Shown: positions 41,414 through 50,805, numbered from the stretch's first letter. The stretch is DNA of 64,000 bases from Lysobacter sp. 5GHs7-4 (GCF_021284765.1 NZ_CP089924.1:2994001-3058000), one strand, 5' to 3'. Notes: generated from the letters alone by a model not told the origin. Numbers and translations are program-made.

Positions 41414-41878
41414 CAGCTTCTCCTTTCGCACCAGGACCGCGCCAAGATAATGCGCAATTAATACTCAAACATTAATCAATTTATGCGCAGCCAATCCCTT
41501 GGACTGCGCCGATACGACCCCAGTTGTGCCGGGTTTTTCAGCGCGGCGCAAGGGATATTTTCTGCCGCAATGCGCAGACGCGGACAAAGCGTTTAATCGT
41601 TACTTTTATTAAGTGCCAAACGATGCCACGACCATAATGTCGAAACACCTTTGAAACCTTATAAAGTGCACTCGAAAGACAGAGATCGAGCGCAGCGAAA
41701 GCCGCCGCGCGGGATATTTCCGAGCCGCTGCAAACACCTCGGGCGAACGCTTCGCGCGCCGCGGCCGACACGCGGCCGCAGGGCTAAGACCGCCGCCACT
41801 AACGCTGCGGCGCTATGCCGCACCCGCCCCGGGCGACCGGGCCGGTATCATGGCGGCGATACCCTCGCCGGACCGATC
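41414..41878. other. AT-rich divergent intergenic region, 465 bp
   Basis: Separates the VirB5-like gene (left, minus) from the SCO1-like gene (right, plus). The left 250 bp are strikingly AT-rich for this genome. A 77-codon minus frame at 41538-41771 has no family resemblance and no ribosome binding site. No RNA gene was recognised. Confidence 0.6.
41451..41489 (-). promoter_or_regulatory. Nested dyad upstream of the VirB5-like operon
   Basis: Order: TGCGCA (41451), ATTAAT (41457), 8 nt, ATTAAT (41471), 7 nt, TGCGCA (41484). Both hexamers are self-palindromic and arranged symmetrically, 38 to 76 nt upstream of the VirB5-like ATG. It looks like a regulator binding site over the promoter; the regulator is unknown. 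Confidence 0.5.
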
Positions 41879-42523
41879 ATGTTCAATCGCACCACCGTCA
41901 TCGTCCTCGTCGCCGCGCTGGCCGCCGCACTGGGCCTGTGGGCCGCGCAGCGCCACTTCGGCTCGGCCACCCCCTCGCAGTGGCCGCAGACCCAGGTCGT
42001 GCGCCTGTTCTCGCCGCCGCGCGAGTTGCCCGACTACTCGTTGCGGCAGTCCGACGGCACGCCGCTGGTGCCCGGCGAGCTTAAGGGCCATTGGACCCTG
42101 GTGTTCCTGGGCTTCACCCACTGCCCCGACATTTGCCCGACCACGCTGGCGGAAATGGCGCAGGCGCAGAAACAGTGGGCGTCGATTCCGGAGGCGCGCC
42201 GCCCGCGCGTGCTGTTCGTGTCGGTGGACCCGGAACGCGATACGCCCGACCGCATCGGCGAGTACGCGCACGCCTTCCACAAGGACACCCTGGCCGCCAC
42301 CGCCGACCTGCCGGCGCTGGAGCGCTTCGCCAAATCGCTGAGCATGGTGTTCGCCAAGGTGCCGCCGCCGGAAGGCGCGCGCGCCGACCAGTACTCGGTC
42401 GATCACAGCGCGTCGATGGCGGTGCTGGACCCGCAGGGCCGCATGGCCGGCCTGATCCAGCCGCCGCTGGACCCCAAGGGCATCGCCGCGGACATGGCCG
42501 CACTGACCGAGGCCACGCCGTGA
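41879..42523 (+). CDS. SCO1/SenC family copper chaperone
   Basis: Membrane-anchored thioredoxin-fold protein that delivers copper to cytochrome c oxidase. The 214-residue product has an N-terminal membrane helix (residues 7-22) and the copper ligands Cys82 and Cys86 in [13 protein letters not shown] plus the His of VDHSASMAV. Its stop overlaps the psd GTG. ATG at 41879 is chosen because the anchor starts there. Likely cofactor delivery for oxidase assembly; no oxidase genes are in the window. Confidence 0.93.
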   Translation: MFNRTTVIVLVAALAAALGLWAAQRHFGSATPSQWPQTQVVRLFSPPRELPDYSLRQSDGTPLVPGELKGHWTLVFLGFTHCPDICPTTLAEMAQAQKQWASIPEARRPRVLFVSVDPERDTPDRIGEYAHAFHKDTLAATADLPALERFAKSLSMVFAKVPPPEGARADQYSVDHSASMAVLDPQGRMAGLIQPPLDPKGIAADMAALTEATP

Positions 42524-43365
42524 GCTTGCTGACCACGCTTACCTACGTCCTGCCGCACCGCCTGCTGTCCTCGATCGCGCGTGCGCTGGCCTATTCCGAC
42601 CGTCCGGCGACCAAGCAGTGGCTGATCGACACGGTCACGCGCAAGTTCGGCGTCGATCTGTCCGAGGCCGCCGAACCCGATCCGCGCGCCTATCCGACCT
42701 TCAACGCCTTCTTCACCCGCGCGCTCAAGCCCGGCGCGCGCGTACCCGACGCCGATCCGCGCAGCCTGCTGATGCCCGCCGACGGCCGCATCAGCCAGTG
42801 CGGCCCCATCGTCGACGGCGACATCTTCCAGGCCAAGGGCCAGTCCTTCACCGCCGCCGAACTGCTGGGCGACGAGGCCGCCGCCGAGCCGTTCGCCAAC
42901 GGCGTCTATGCCACCGTGTACCTCTCGCCCAAGGACTACCACCGCGTGCACATGCCGTGGGCGGGCCGCCTGCGCGAAACCGTGCACGTGCCCGGCCGCC
43001 TGTTTTCGGTCGGGCCGGATGCGGTGCGCAACGTGCCGCGGCTGTTCGCGCGCAACGAACGCCTGGTCTGCCACTTCGATACCGATTTCGGCCCGATGGC
43101 GCTGGTGATGGTCGGCGCGCTGCTGGTCTCGGGCGTGGAGACGGTATGGAGCGGCGTGGAGATTCCGCGCTACGGCGACGCCGTGACGGTCAAGGATTAT
43201 CGTGGTGCCGACATCGCGCTGGAGCGTTTCGCCGAGATGGCGCGCTTCAACTACGGCTCGACCGTGATCGTGCTGCTGCCGCCGGGTGTGGCGACGCTGT
43301 CGCCGGCGCTGGCGGCGGAAACCGCGGTGCGCCTGGGACAGGTGCTGGCCACGCGAGCCGACTGA
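42520..43365 (+). CDS. psd: Phosphatidylserine decarboxylase proenzyme
   Basis: Makes phosphatidylethanolamine at the inner membrane. The 281-residue proenzyme has the self-cleavage site in [14 protein letters not shown], where the Ser of GST becomes the pyruvoyl group, and conserved [10 protein letters not shown] and [14 protein letters not shown] with the catalytic His. GTG start overlaps the upstream stop (GTGA). Length is as for E. coli Psd without a C-terminal extension. Confidence 0.96.
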   Translation: MSLLTTLTYVLPHRLLSSIARALAYSDRPATKQWLIDTVTRKFGVDLSEAAEPDPRAYPTFNAFFTRALKPGARVPDADPRSLLMPADGRISQCGPIVDGDIFQAKGQSFTAAELLGDEAAAEPFANGVYATVYLSPKDYHRVHMPWAGRLRETVHVPGRLFSVGPDAVRNVPRLFARNERLVCHFDTDFGPMALVMVGALLVSGVETVWSGVEIPRYGDAVTVKDYRGADIALERFAEMARFNYGSTVIVLLPPGVATLSPALAAETAVRLGQVLATRAD

Positions 43366-43403
43366 GCGAGCTTGCGCGGTAACGGCGCCCACGCTGGCGC
43401 TGG

Positions 43404-43431
43404 CGCCTTGGCCGCGCGCGCGACCAAGGCG
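43404..43431. terminator. Hairpin between convergent psd and HAF-repeat gene
   Basis: Eight-bp stem CGCCTTGG/CCAAGGCG with a 12-nt GC loop, in the 79 bp between convergent stops. No T-run on either strand, so at most a weak bidirectional 3' end. Confidence 0.35.
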
Positions 43432-43444
43432 TCGTCGCCAGGCG

Positions 43445-44641
43445 TCAGTACACCGGCGTGGCGACGTAGGCCAAACCCGCGCCGGTCTGCGGATCGATCG
43501 CCTGACCGCTGATGCGGCCGAAATCGTCGATATCGGTCGCGGTGGTCAGGCGCGGCCCGGCGGCGGGAAAGTCCGCGATCAGATCGCGCAGCCGATGCAC
43601 GCCGCCGTCGCGCCACAGCACGGCATCGCAGACCGACATGCCGGCATCGGTGCACGACCGCCCCACCGCATGCCGCCACAGGTTCAGGCCGTTCGCCTGC
43701 GCGTTGAGATGACCGGCGAGCTTGGGCAAGGCGCGCATGCCGTCGTGACGCGTCCACAGGAACGCCCCCCAATCCGGAGCGCCTTCCTCGGTGACCGACT
43801 GATTGCCGAAGCCGACCACGTCGCCCTGCGGATTGATCGCCATCGGCGTGTTCCAGGCCTGGCCGCCGATATCGCCCAGCACCGTCGGCCGATCGCGCTC
43901 CCACAGCACCGCTCGGATCGCGCTGAACTTGCCGACTGCGTCGTCGCAGATGCCGGAAATGCCGACCACCTGCCCACGGTCGTTGATCGCAGTCGCCGCG
44001 CTCACGGTGTCGCCGGCGGCGATCACCGGCGGCAGTTCGCGCAGGCGGTTGCGGCGCGGCTCCCACAGCGCGGCGCGGAACTGGAACTTCTGCGGCAAGG
44101 TGCAGCCCACCGGGTCGCGCACCGTGGTTTCGGCCCAGCCCACGACCTGGCCGAAGTTGTTGGCGCCGGTGGCGAAGCCGTGCGTGCCGCCGAACGTGGG
44201 CAAGGCGCGCATGCGTCCGCCCTCCCAGACGAAGCCCAGGCACTGATAGCGCGGCGCGCCGGCCGGACGTCCGAGCAGGAAGGCCGAGCAACTCCAGTTC
44301 TCGTCCTCGCTGTCGACCACATCGGTTTCGGCGATGCCGGCGACGAGGCCGCGCACGTTCTTCACCGGCCACACCACGGCGCTTTGCCGCTCCGGACTGC
44401 CCAGCGTGCCCAGGTCGGTGAGTTTGCCGCCGCGCCACAGCACGGCATGACGGTGCGACGGCGGCGGTGCGGTCAGGGTCGAGCGGCCCGCCACCCAGCC
44501 CAGGTCGTTGATGCTGGTGGCGGTGCTGGACCCGCCCAACGACGGCAGATAGTCGATGCGGTACCGCGGCGGCGCGGCCTGCGCGGCAGCGGCGGCGAAC
44601 AGGCTCAGACTCAACAACGAAACGGGCAGCGAACGCTTCAT
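43445..44641 (-). CDS. Secreted HAF-repeat protein
   Basis: The 398-residue product has a signal peptide (to AAAAQA, about residue 22) and at least five beta-propeller-like HAF repeats of the type (I)N-x2-G-x-V-x-G followed by R-A-x-L-W (INDLGWVAG, NNFGQVVGW, INDRGQVVGIS, INPQGDVVGFG, DDFGRISGQ). Cysteine pairs suggest a periplasmic or extracellular location. Biochemical role of the family is not known to me. ATG at 44641 has AAGGAG about 7 nt upstream; the frame remains open to 44848. Confidence 0.85.
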   Translation of the reverse strand: MKRSLPVSLLSLSLFAAAAAQAAPPRYRIDYLPSLGGSSTATSINDLGWVAGRSTLTAPPPSHRHAVLWRGGKLTDLGTLGSPERQSAVVWPVKNVRGLVAGIAETDVVDSEDENWSCSAFLLGRPAGAPRYQCLGFVWEGGRMRALPTFGGTHGFATGANNFGQVVGWAETTVRDPVGCTLPQKFQFRAALWEPRRNRLRELPPVIAAGDTVSAATAINDRGQVVGISGICDDAVGKFSAIRAVLWERDRPTVLGDIGGQAWNTPMAINPQGDVVGFGNQSVTEEGAPDWGAFLWTRHDGMRALPKLAGHLNAQANGLNLWRHAVGRSCTDAGMSVCDAVLWRDGGVHRLRDLIADFPAAGPRLTTATDIDDFGRISGQAIDPQTGAGLAYVATPVY

Positions 44642-44892
44642 GATCGGGCTCCTTCGGGCCGAACGCGGTCGTCGCGATGCGCGAGCGCGATCGGCGTGGA
44701 CGTGTCGATAGAGATGCGCGCCGCGTTGCAGCGACGCGCGCTCTGTATGCGCCCGTGCCCTAGGGTTTACTCGCCGTTTTCGGACGGTTTCCTCTGCGTC
44801 GCGGCTGAATGCGCAAAGCTGCACAAGCGCGGCTCGCGGCGCAGCCACACGCGCCGCCGAAACCTGCGGTCATCGTTGCGCCCGCAACCGCC

Positions 44893-46512
44893 TTAGATGG
44901 AACGGCTAGCGCGCTGCGTCTGCTGCTGTTCCTGAGTCTCGGCCTGCAGCGGCGCGGCGTCGAGGCGCTGCTGCAACTCCTCGCTGCGACCACGCAACGC
45001 CTCGCCCAGCGGCATCGCCGCGATCCGCCGCGCGGGGTCGGCAAGCTCGCCCTGCACTACCAGCAGGTTCTGCTCCTGCCCCTGCGCCGCCCGCCCCAGC
45101 AGCACGTGATCGATGCGGCCAATGCTGTTCTGCGCGGCCAGGCAGGCCACATTGAGATCCAGGCAGGCGCGCGCATCGGCGTTCACCGCGCCCAACTGGC
45201 CGTCCAAGCCCCGCGTTTGATCCCGAGCCTGGCGCAGCAACGGATGCTCGGCGCGCTCCTCGAGCGTCGGCGAGTTCGCGTCCAGACTGGCGCGCAAGCC
45301 GGGCACGCGCGGATCCACGTGCAGCAGCTGGCTGCGGTTGCCGTCGTGGCTCAGGTTCAAATCGGTGGTGCCGTCGCGGTTGCGCACCCGGCTCAGGTCG
45401 TTGCGCGACACCTCGGACCATTGGCCATCGAGGTAGGCGCGACCCGGCCCGTCGCGGTTCCACAACACGAAATCATCGCCCTGAGCGTACAGTCCCGCGG
45501 TGGCGTTGCTGTTGCCCTCGCGCTGCGGCCGCCCATAGGCGTAGCCCGCGCCGCGATCCAGCGCATCGATGAACGCCGGCGCCTGCTCCTTCTGCAGGAA
45601 CAGTTGTTTGATCGTGCCGTATTCGGCGCTCAGGTTGGGGCGCGCCTGATCCTGTCCCGTCTGCAACGGACTGATCAGCGGATTGGCCAATACGTTCTGC
45701 CAGGGACCGTGCAAGGGGCTGCGCTGATCGGCGTTGCGTAACGCGATCACTACTTCGGCTCCGGCCAGGGTGGCGTCGCGGCCGGTTTCCATGTAGTCGC
45801 CGGTCGCGCGCGGCCGCATGCGGTCGACGGCGCGGCTGACGTCGTCGACGCTGTCGTGGGTGCCGTTGTTCATGTCGCGCAGCAGGCCCGGCGCCCAGCG
45901 GTCGCCGCTCTGATTCTCGACCTTGGCGACCATGGCCGCGAGGCGGATCTGGTCGTCGGGTGTGGAGTTGCGGAACAAGGCGGTCTGGCGCACCTGCGCC
46001 AAGGTGCCGGTCATCAGTTCCTCGACCTGGGCGACGTCGCGGTCGTGGATATAGGTAATGCCGGCATCGGAGCGCAGGAAAGTACCCAGGTTGCGCTCGA
46101 TCCGCGCATCCATCGGGCGACCGGCCTGCTCCCTGATCGCATCGCCGTTGCGCCCCAAATCGGCCGTGGCCTGACGGCGCTCGGCCGCGGTCAGCGCCAT
46201 GCCCGGCGGCTGGGTCGCCGCCCAGGTTTGATAGGCATCCAGCAAGGAAGGCACGACTTCGGGGTGCGCGCCCAGATCGGTTTGCAGGGTGCCGATCGAG
46301 TAGCCGCTGTTGCCTACCGGCGTCATGCGTCCGGTTGCGGAGTCGCGGTTGCCGGCGAAGGACAGCCGGTTGGACACGTCGCGGCCGGCGACGCTGCCCT
46401 CCGAACCCACGCCGATGGCGAAATAGGCGACCGCACGCATATCGGCGTCGGTCAGCGGGCGCGCCGCCGCCGCGGCGGCATCGGGTGCGACTTGCTCTGC
46501 GGGTCGGTTCAT
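44893..46512 (-). CDS. Predicted type IV secretion antibacterial effector with XVIPCD
   Basis: The 539-residue product ends in a domain (about 420-525) matching the Xanthomonas VirD4-interacting conserved domain: AEHPLLRQAR, then GLDGQLG, a central AAQNSIGRIDHVLLG, LVVQGELADPARRIA, and a Gln-rich tail (QEQQQTQ). This domain delivers effectors to the T4SS coupling protein. Residues 25-170 include YFAIGVGSEGS (Glu38) and NSGYSIGTLQTDLG, a pattern reminiscent of lysozyme-like peptidoglycan hydrolases (inference). No signal peptide, as expected for T4SS cargo. ATG has AAGGAGG upstream. Follows its putative immunity gene by 26 bp. Confidence 0.8.
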   Translation of the reverse strand: MNRPAEQVAPDAAAAAARPLTDADMRAVAYFAIGVGSEGSVAGRDVSNRLSFAGNRDSATGRMTPVGNSGYSIGTLQTDLGAHPEVVPSLLDAYQTWAATQPPGMALTAAERRQATADLGRNGDAIREQAGRPMDARIERNLGTFLRSDAGITYIHDRDVAQVEELMTGTLAQVRQTALFRNSTPDDQIRLAAMVAKVENQSGDRWAPGLLRDMNNGTHDSVDDVSRAVDRMRPRATGDYMETGRDATLAGAEVVIALRNADQRSPLHGPWQNVLANPLISPLQTGQDQARPNLSAEYGTIKQLFLQKEQAPAFIDALDRGAGYAYGRPQREGNSNATAGLYAQGDDFVLWNRDGPGRAYLDGQWSEVSRNDLSRVRNRDGTTDLNLSHDGNRSQLLHVDPRVPGLRASLDANSPTLEERAEHPLLRQARDQTRGLDGQLGAVNADARACLDLNVACLAAQNSIGRIDHVLLGRAAQGQEQNLLVVQGELADPARRIAAMPLGEALRGRSEELQQRLDAAPLQAETQEQQQTQRASRSI

Positions 46513-46538
46513 CGCCGGGCCTCCTTGGCCTTGCGCGG

Positions 46539-47030
46539 TCAGTCGGCGGCGTCTTCGCAGCCGCGGGTGTCGTCGGGCGGCGCTCGGCCGCTGTCCGTGG
46601 GATGCAGCTTCAAGTACGGCTGATGGCCTGTGCCGGATGCGCGGAACCAAACCAGGGTGTCGCCTTCGCGCGTCAGATAGTCGGATTCACGGCCGAAGTC
46701 GGGGCAGGCACCGGGCTTGCCGGCCGCCACATCCTCGCTGCAGAAGCGCAGATACAGGCGGCCTTCGCGCAGCGAGCCCAGCAGCTGGCCGCTGTCGCCG
46801 CTGGTCTGGGTGCCGTCGTCCCAGCTGCCGGTCACGGCCGCGCCGGCCGCCTTGAGTTCGAGATGAGCGCTGTGCTGCCAGCCGCAGGACTGGCGATAGC
46901 CCCAGTCGCCCGCAAACTCGGCGACCGAAGCTGCCGCGGCGGCGGCGCCTGTAGGCGGATGGGCGGTGCAGGCCGGCAGTGCCAGCAGCGCCGCGAGCGC
47001 GAACCAAGCAAAATCACGTCCTGTAGCCAT
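46539..47030 (-). CDS. Predicted immunity lipoprotein for the adjacent effector
   Basis: The 163-residue product has a lipoprotein signal (LLALPAC, lipid-modified Cys21, Thr at +2 favouring the outer membrane) and a small domain with WGYRQSCGWQHSAHLELKA and four further cysteines, so it is periplasmic. No named domain was recognised. It lies directly upstream of the XVIPCD protein on the same strand. This is the usual arrangement for X-Tfi/X-Tfe immunity-effector pairs, where periplasmic lipoproteins block incoming envelope-targeting effectors. Function is inferred from context. Confidence 0.65.
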   Translation of the reverse strand: MATGRDFAWFALAALLALPACTAHPPTGAAAAAASVAEFAGDWGYRQSCGWQHSAHLELKAAGAAVTGSWDDGTQTSGDSGQLLGSLREGRLYLRFCSEDVAAGKPGACPDFGRESDYLTREGDTLVWFRASGTGHQPYLKLHPTDSGRAPPDDTRGCEDAAD

Positions 47031-47190
47031 AGCACCGAAGCTCCGGTCGGTGCGGCAGTAGTATCACGGGCTTCTCGCAGCAAACAAGCCCGCAAACAGG
47101 CGCAAGAAACGCGCCTTAGCGCCGTGCAGCACGATTGCGGGCACGCGTCGCCTCAAGGCCAGCGATGGCAGGCGACCCGCCACAAGGCGC

Positions 47191-47859
47191 TCAGCGCTCG
47201 CGCACCGATAAGCCGATCAAGCTCTGCGCGACCCAGTAAGTCGCCAACACGGCGACGCTCGCATAGGCGAACGGCGCAGCGAAACGGTCGATTGCCAAAG
47301 TCGCGTCGGAGGCGACGAAGCTCAGGCCGCCCAGCGCCGCCAGCGCGGTCGCGTGCGTACGTCGGCGCCACCACACCGCCGCGGCCTGCGCCGCCATTGC
47401 GGCCAGCACGGCGACATAGATCACCACGGGTACGCGCAATTCGGCCGGCAGATGCGGCCACAACACCGACAACACGATGCCCGCCAAGACGGCGTAGGCC
47501 AGGAACGGCCAGGTCGCCGCAAACAGGCGCGCGCGCCGGGTCAGCGCCAGCAGGTACGCGATATGCGCGCACAGGAAACTGCCCAGGCCGAACACGAACC
47601 AGTCGCCGGGCAGCATCAGGAACACGTCGCCCAAGGTGGACAGCGCCAGGCCCATCAGCAGACCGAGGCGGTAGCCGCGCTCGGTCGACGGCGTGCGCGC
47701 CACCATCGCCAGCACCAGCAAGGTCGCGCTGGGTTTGGCGAGGTAGTGCAGCCAGGGCCAGGGGACGATCGCGCCGGCGATGGCCAACGCGGCCACGCTC
47801 GCGACCGCGATCAGCCAGCCGCGGTTCGAGGCGGCACGGTCGTACTCGGAATGGGACAC
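47191..47859 (-). CDS. YhhN/TMEM86 family membrane protein (lysoplasmalogenase-like)
   Basis: The 222-residue polytopic protein has about eight helices and the family's conserved acidic residues in LGLLMGLALSTLGDVFLMLP and the late SFVASDATLAIDRF segment. Eukaryotic members hydrolyse lysoplasmalogens; bacterial members are mostly uncharacterised. GTG at 47859 has AGGAG about 6 nt upstream. It lies 12 bp after the M50-like gene, likely co-transcribed. Confidence 0.88.
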   Translation of the reverse strand: MSHSEYDRAASNRGWLIAVASVAALAIAGAIVPWPWLHYLAKPSATLLVLAMVARTPSTERGYRLGLLMGLALSTLGDVFLMLPGDWFVFGLGSFLCAHIAYLLALTRRARLFAATWPFLAYAVLAGIVLSVLWPHLPAELRVPVVIYVAVLAAMAAQAAAVWWRRRTHATALAALGGLSFVASDATLAIDRFAAPFAYASVAVLATYWVAQSLIGLSVRER

Positions 47860-47871
47860 AACGGACTCCTG

Positions 47872-49062
47872 TCAGTGTGCGTCGGGATCAGCGCTGATGG
47901 TCGCTTGCACGTAGGCGCGCAGTCGCGCCTCGCTGCGTCGAAGCGCGACCTGGATCGAAGTTTCCGCCGCCTGCCGGGACAGTTCCAGCTCGCGGGCCGC
48001 GCGGGCCGCATCGCCGCGCAGACCGGCCGCCAGTGCACGCAGGCGCGGCATCAGATGCGGCGCTTCGCGCTGCACATCCCGCGCCAGCCCGACCGCCTCG
48101 ACGTAACCCGCATCGCCGCTGGCCATGCTGCGACTGAACGCGATCTCGGCCCGCAGCAGCGGCAGGAAGGCCCGGCTCAACTGCGCCAGCGCGGCGTCGC
48201 TGACCTGCGCGACCTGGCGGTTCACGGCGCTCTCCCACTCGGTTACGTGCTGCCACTGGCCCAGGTTCTGCGAGGCCTTGAGCCGATACCACTCGTACGA
48301 CAGCGGCAGCTGATCGGCGTGATCGGACAGTACGCGCAACTCGTCCTCGGGCAACTCCTCAGCGGTGTCGCCGCGGTACGAGCGCGCGACCAAACGCCAA
48401 GCGACCGCGATCGGTTCCATCTCGGACCGAGGTTGACGCAGGTACAGCAACTGCAGGCCGTCGGTGAACAGCGTCCTGGTGCGATAAGGCAGCAGATTGC
48501 AGGCGAAACCGGCGAAATTCAGCAGCGCGAACGCGAAGCATGCCGATTGCCAGGGCGACGACGGCAAGCTCAGCATCGCCACGGCGAGGACGACGGCGAC
48601 GCATAGGTTCGAGAGCGGCCCCGCCAACAGCAGTATCGCGGTGTCGGCGCGCGATCGGCGCTCGGGATCCGGACATGCGATCACGTAGCCGCCGGCCTCG
48701 CCGGACGTCGCATGCGGCGAACGCGACTGCAAGCGCCAGCCGCCCACCACCGGCACCGCCTCGACCGCGCCCACCGCTACCGCCAGTACGGTCATGCCGG
48801 TCATGCGGGCACCGAGATAGTGTCCGAACTCGTGGATCGCGACTGCGGCGACCGACATCACTAGCCACAGCCCTAAGGCGGCGAGGAGCTCGGAGTTCCG
48901 CACATGCGACGCAACAGCCCCGTAACACGCCCACAAGGCGCCGACAGCGCAAACGCCCAACAATGCGCCCGACAGGTGCCGCATCCACCGGTTGGCCCGC
49001 TCGGACAAAGGCGCGACCGGTGTGGCCGGCGCCTCGCCAGGCTCGGATTCGGCGGACGTCAT
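47872..49062 (-). CDS. M50 family (site-2 protease-like) membrane metalloprotease
   Basis: The 396-residue product has membrane helices in residues 30-215 and the zinc motif HEFGH (His77, Glu78, His81), followed by a third-ligand region NLLPYRTRTLFTDGLQLL in which the usual NPxPxxxxDG is altered to NLLPY...TDG. The C-terminal 180 residues are soluble and helical, possibly TPR-like (ERELELSRQA pattern). Intramembrane protease cleaving an unknown substrate is likely. It starts 10 bp after the mltD-like stop. Confidence 0.85.
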   Translation of the reverse strand: MTSAESEPGEAPATPVAPLSERANRWMRHLSGALLGVCAVGALWACYGAVASHVRNSELLAALGLWLVMSVAAVAIHEFGHYLGARMTGMTVLAVAVGAVEAVPVVGGWRLQSRSPHATSGEAGGYVIACPDPERRSRADTAILLLAGPLSNLCVAVVLAVAMLSLPSSPWQSACFAFALLNFAGFACNLLPYRTRTLFTDGLQLLYLRQPRSEMEPIAVAWRLVARSYRGDTAEELPEDELRVLSDHADQLPLSYEWYRLKASQNLGQWQHVTEWESAVNRQVAQVSDAALAQLSRAFLPLLRAEIAFSRSMASGDAGYVEAVGLARDVQREAPHLMPRLRALAAGLRGDAARAARELELSRQAAETSIQVALRRSEARLRAYVQATISADPDAH

Positions 49063-49072
49063 CGCTACGCGA

Positions 49073-50731
49073 TCACTTGCAGCCGTCCACCTTCAGCACC
49101 TGCCCCGGACGGATCGCATAGCGCGGCGCCTTCAGGCCGTTGCGCTTGGCCAGCTGGCCGGTGTCGCACTGGAACTTCTGCGCGATCGAGGTCAGGGTTT
49201 CGCCGCGCTGCACGCGATAGGTCTTGGGCTTGGCCTTTTCCTTGTCGCGAGGCTTGGCCTTGGCCGCCTCCTGAGCCGTCAGCGTTCCAGCGCTGACATC
49301 GCCCAGATCCCCCGCCTCGGCCGAGGCCACCATGGTCACCGGCCCGGTGCGCACGATCGCCGTGCTCGGGTCGCTGAGCATCAGGGTGCGCGCCAGATCG
49401 GCGCGCGCGCCCTGCAGGCACCAGCGGTTGTACAGGCCGACGATCTTGGTGGTGGCGTTGAGGCTGGTGCCCGCGGCCAGGTAGCTGTCGGCCTGGTAGC
49501 GCGGGTTGAGGTTGCGCAGCGCGCGCATATAGCCGTCGCGGGTGCCGCCGTTGCCCAGGCAGATGGTGAGCTGGTAGATCGAGCTGGGCTGGCTCAGGCG
49601 CAAAGTGGCCGGCTTGGGATCGATCTTGGGGAAGCTCAGGCCGTATTCCTTGGGATGCAGGAACAGCCAGGCGGCCGCGATCACCATCGGCACGTAGTCG
49701 CGGGTTTCGGCCGGGAACTGGTTGTACACCGATTCTTCCCAGAAGTTGCCGCCGCCGCTGGCGTTGAACACGCGCTGGGCGCGGCCTTCGCCGCCGTTGT
49801 ACGCCGCCAGCGACATCTCGATGCTGTTGTTGAGCACCGCCAGGCGCTCGTTGAGGTATTCGGCGCTGGCCTGGGCCGAGGCGCGCGCATCGTAGCGGGT
49901 GTCGAAGCCGGTGCCGTCGTCGCCCAGGCCGAAGCGCTTGCCGGTGGCGTACATGAACTGCATCGGGCCGGCGGCGCCGGCGCGCGAGGTCGAATGCACG
50001 CGGCCGTTGGACTCCTTGGCCATGATGCCGAACAGCAGCGCTTCGGGCAGGTTGGCGCGCTCGTACTGCGGCCACATCATCTGCCGCAGGTACTGGTAGT
50101 TCTCATGGCTCTGGATCAGCGAGCCGCGCATGTCGGTGAGCCAGCGGCGGATGCCGGCCTGCACCGCCGGGTTGTACTGCACCATCTTGACGAAGCGCTG
50201 GCCGTCGGCGTTCAGCAGCGCGGCCGCGCGCGCGGCCTGCGGCACGTCCGCGGCCAGCGACGAGTCCTCGCCCAACGGCGCCTCTTCGTCCTCGTCGCCC
50301 GCCTGCGCGCGCGATTCGGCATCGGTATTGGCCTTGAGCAGGCGCTTGTAGCTGGTCAGCAAGGTGGTGAGCTGGCAGCCCTTCTGCTTGTTGCAGGCCG
50401 CGATCACGTCCTCCATGTCCTCCAGCGCGGCGTCGCTGAGCTTCTGCCCCTCCGGGTTGGCGTTGCGGATCTGCACCAGCGCGGCGCCGTACTTGGCCTC
50501 GGCGGCCTGCATGCGCTGGTTCAGCGCGTCCACGGCGGCCTGATCGCGTTTGGACAGGGCGCTGGCATCGAAGGACAGCGCGGTCAGGGCGAGAACGGCG
50601 ACGGGCGCGAAGGCGCGGCAAGCAGAGGCAAATGCGGGCATGGACGACAAGGGCAGCGAAGGTCCTGGCAGGGTAGCCGCGGGGTCCATGCGGGGCAAGG
50701 AAGCGTGAGCACGGACACTGTGCCGGTTCAT
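49073..50731 (-). CDS. MltD-like lytic transglycosylase (SLT + LysM)
   Basis: Periplasmic or outer-membrane peptidoglycan lytic transglycosylase, 552 residues. A hydrophobic signal lies at residues 31-58 (cleavage near FDASA), a helical domain follows, then the SLT domain with catalytic Glu240 in GIMAKESNGR, AGAAGPMQFM and SLAAYNGGEGRA, and one C-terminal LysM (YRVQRGETLTSIAQKF). ATG at 50731 has GGAGCAGG upstream, but a start at 50641, directly at the signal peptide, is equally plausible. Divergent from the HerA-like gene. Confidence 0.92.
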   Translation of the reverse strand: MNRHSVRAHASLPRMDPAATLPGPSLPLSSMPAFASACRAFAPVAVLALTALSFDASALSKRDQAAVDALNQRMQAAEAKYGAALVQIRNANPEGQKLSDAALEDMEDVIAACNKQKGCQLTTLLTSYKRLLKANTDAESRAQAGDEDEEAPLGEDSSLAADVPQAARAAALLNADGQRFVKMVQYNPAVQAGIRRWLTDMRGSLIQSHENYQYLRQMMWPQYERANLPEALLFGIMAKESNGRVHSTSRAGAAGPMQFMYATGKRFGLGDDGTGFDTRYDARASAQASAEYLNERLAVLNNSIEMSLAAYNGGEGRAQRVFNASGGGNFWEESVYNQFPAETRDYVPMVIAAAWLFLHPKEYGLSFPKIDPKPATLRLSQPSSIYQLTICLGNGGTRDGYMRALRNLNPRYQADSYLAAGTSLNATTKIVGLYNRWCLQGARADLARTLMLSDPSTAIVRTGPVTMVASAEAGDLGDVSAGTLTAQEAAKAKPRDKEKAKPKTYRVQRGETLTSIAQKFQCDTGQLAKRNGLKAPRYAIRPGQVLKVDGCK

Positions 50732-50805
50732 CCTGCCTGCTCCAGCCACGCCACGCCGCCGCGGGGCTGAGGCTAGAATCGGCGCATCTTCCAACGGACG
50801 CGGAC

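Noticed and set aside
41538..41771. 77-codon minus frame in the AT-rich intergenic region
   Set aside because: No ribosome binding site or family resemblance, and codon use is unlike neighbouring genes.
41879..42523. A cytochrome oxidase locus around the SCO1-like gene
   Set aside because: No cox or ctaB-type genes on either side; the neighbour is psd.
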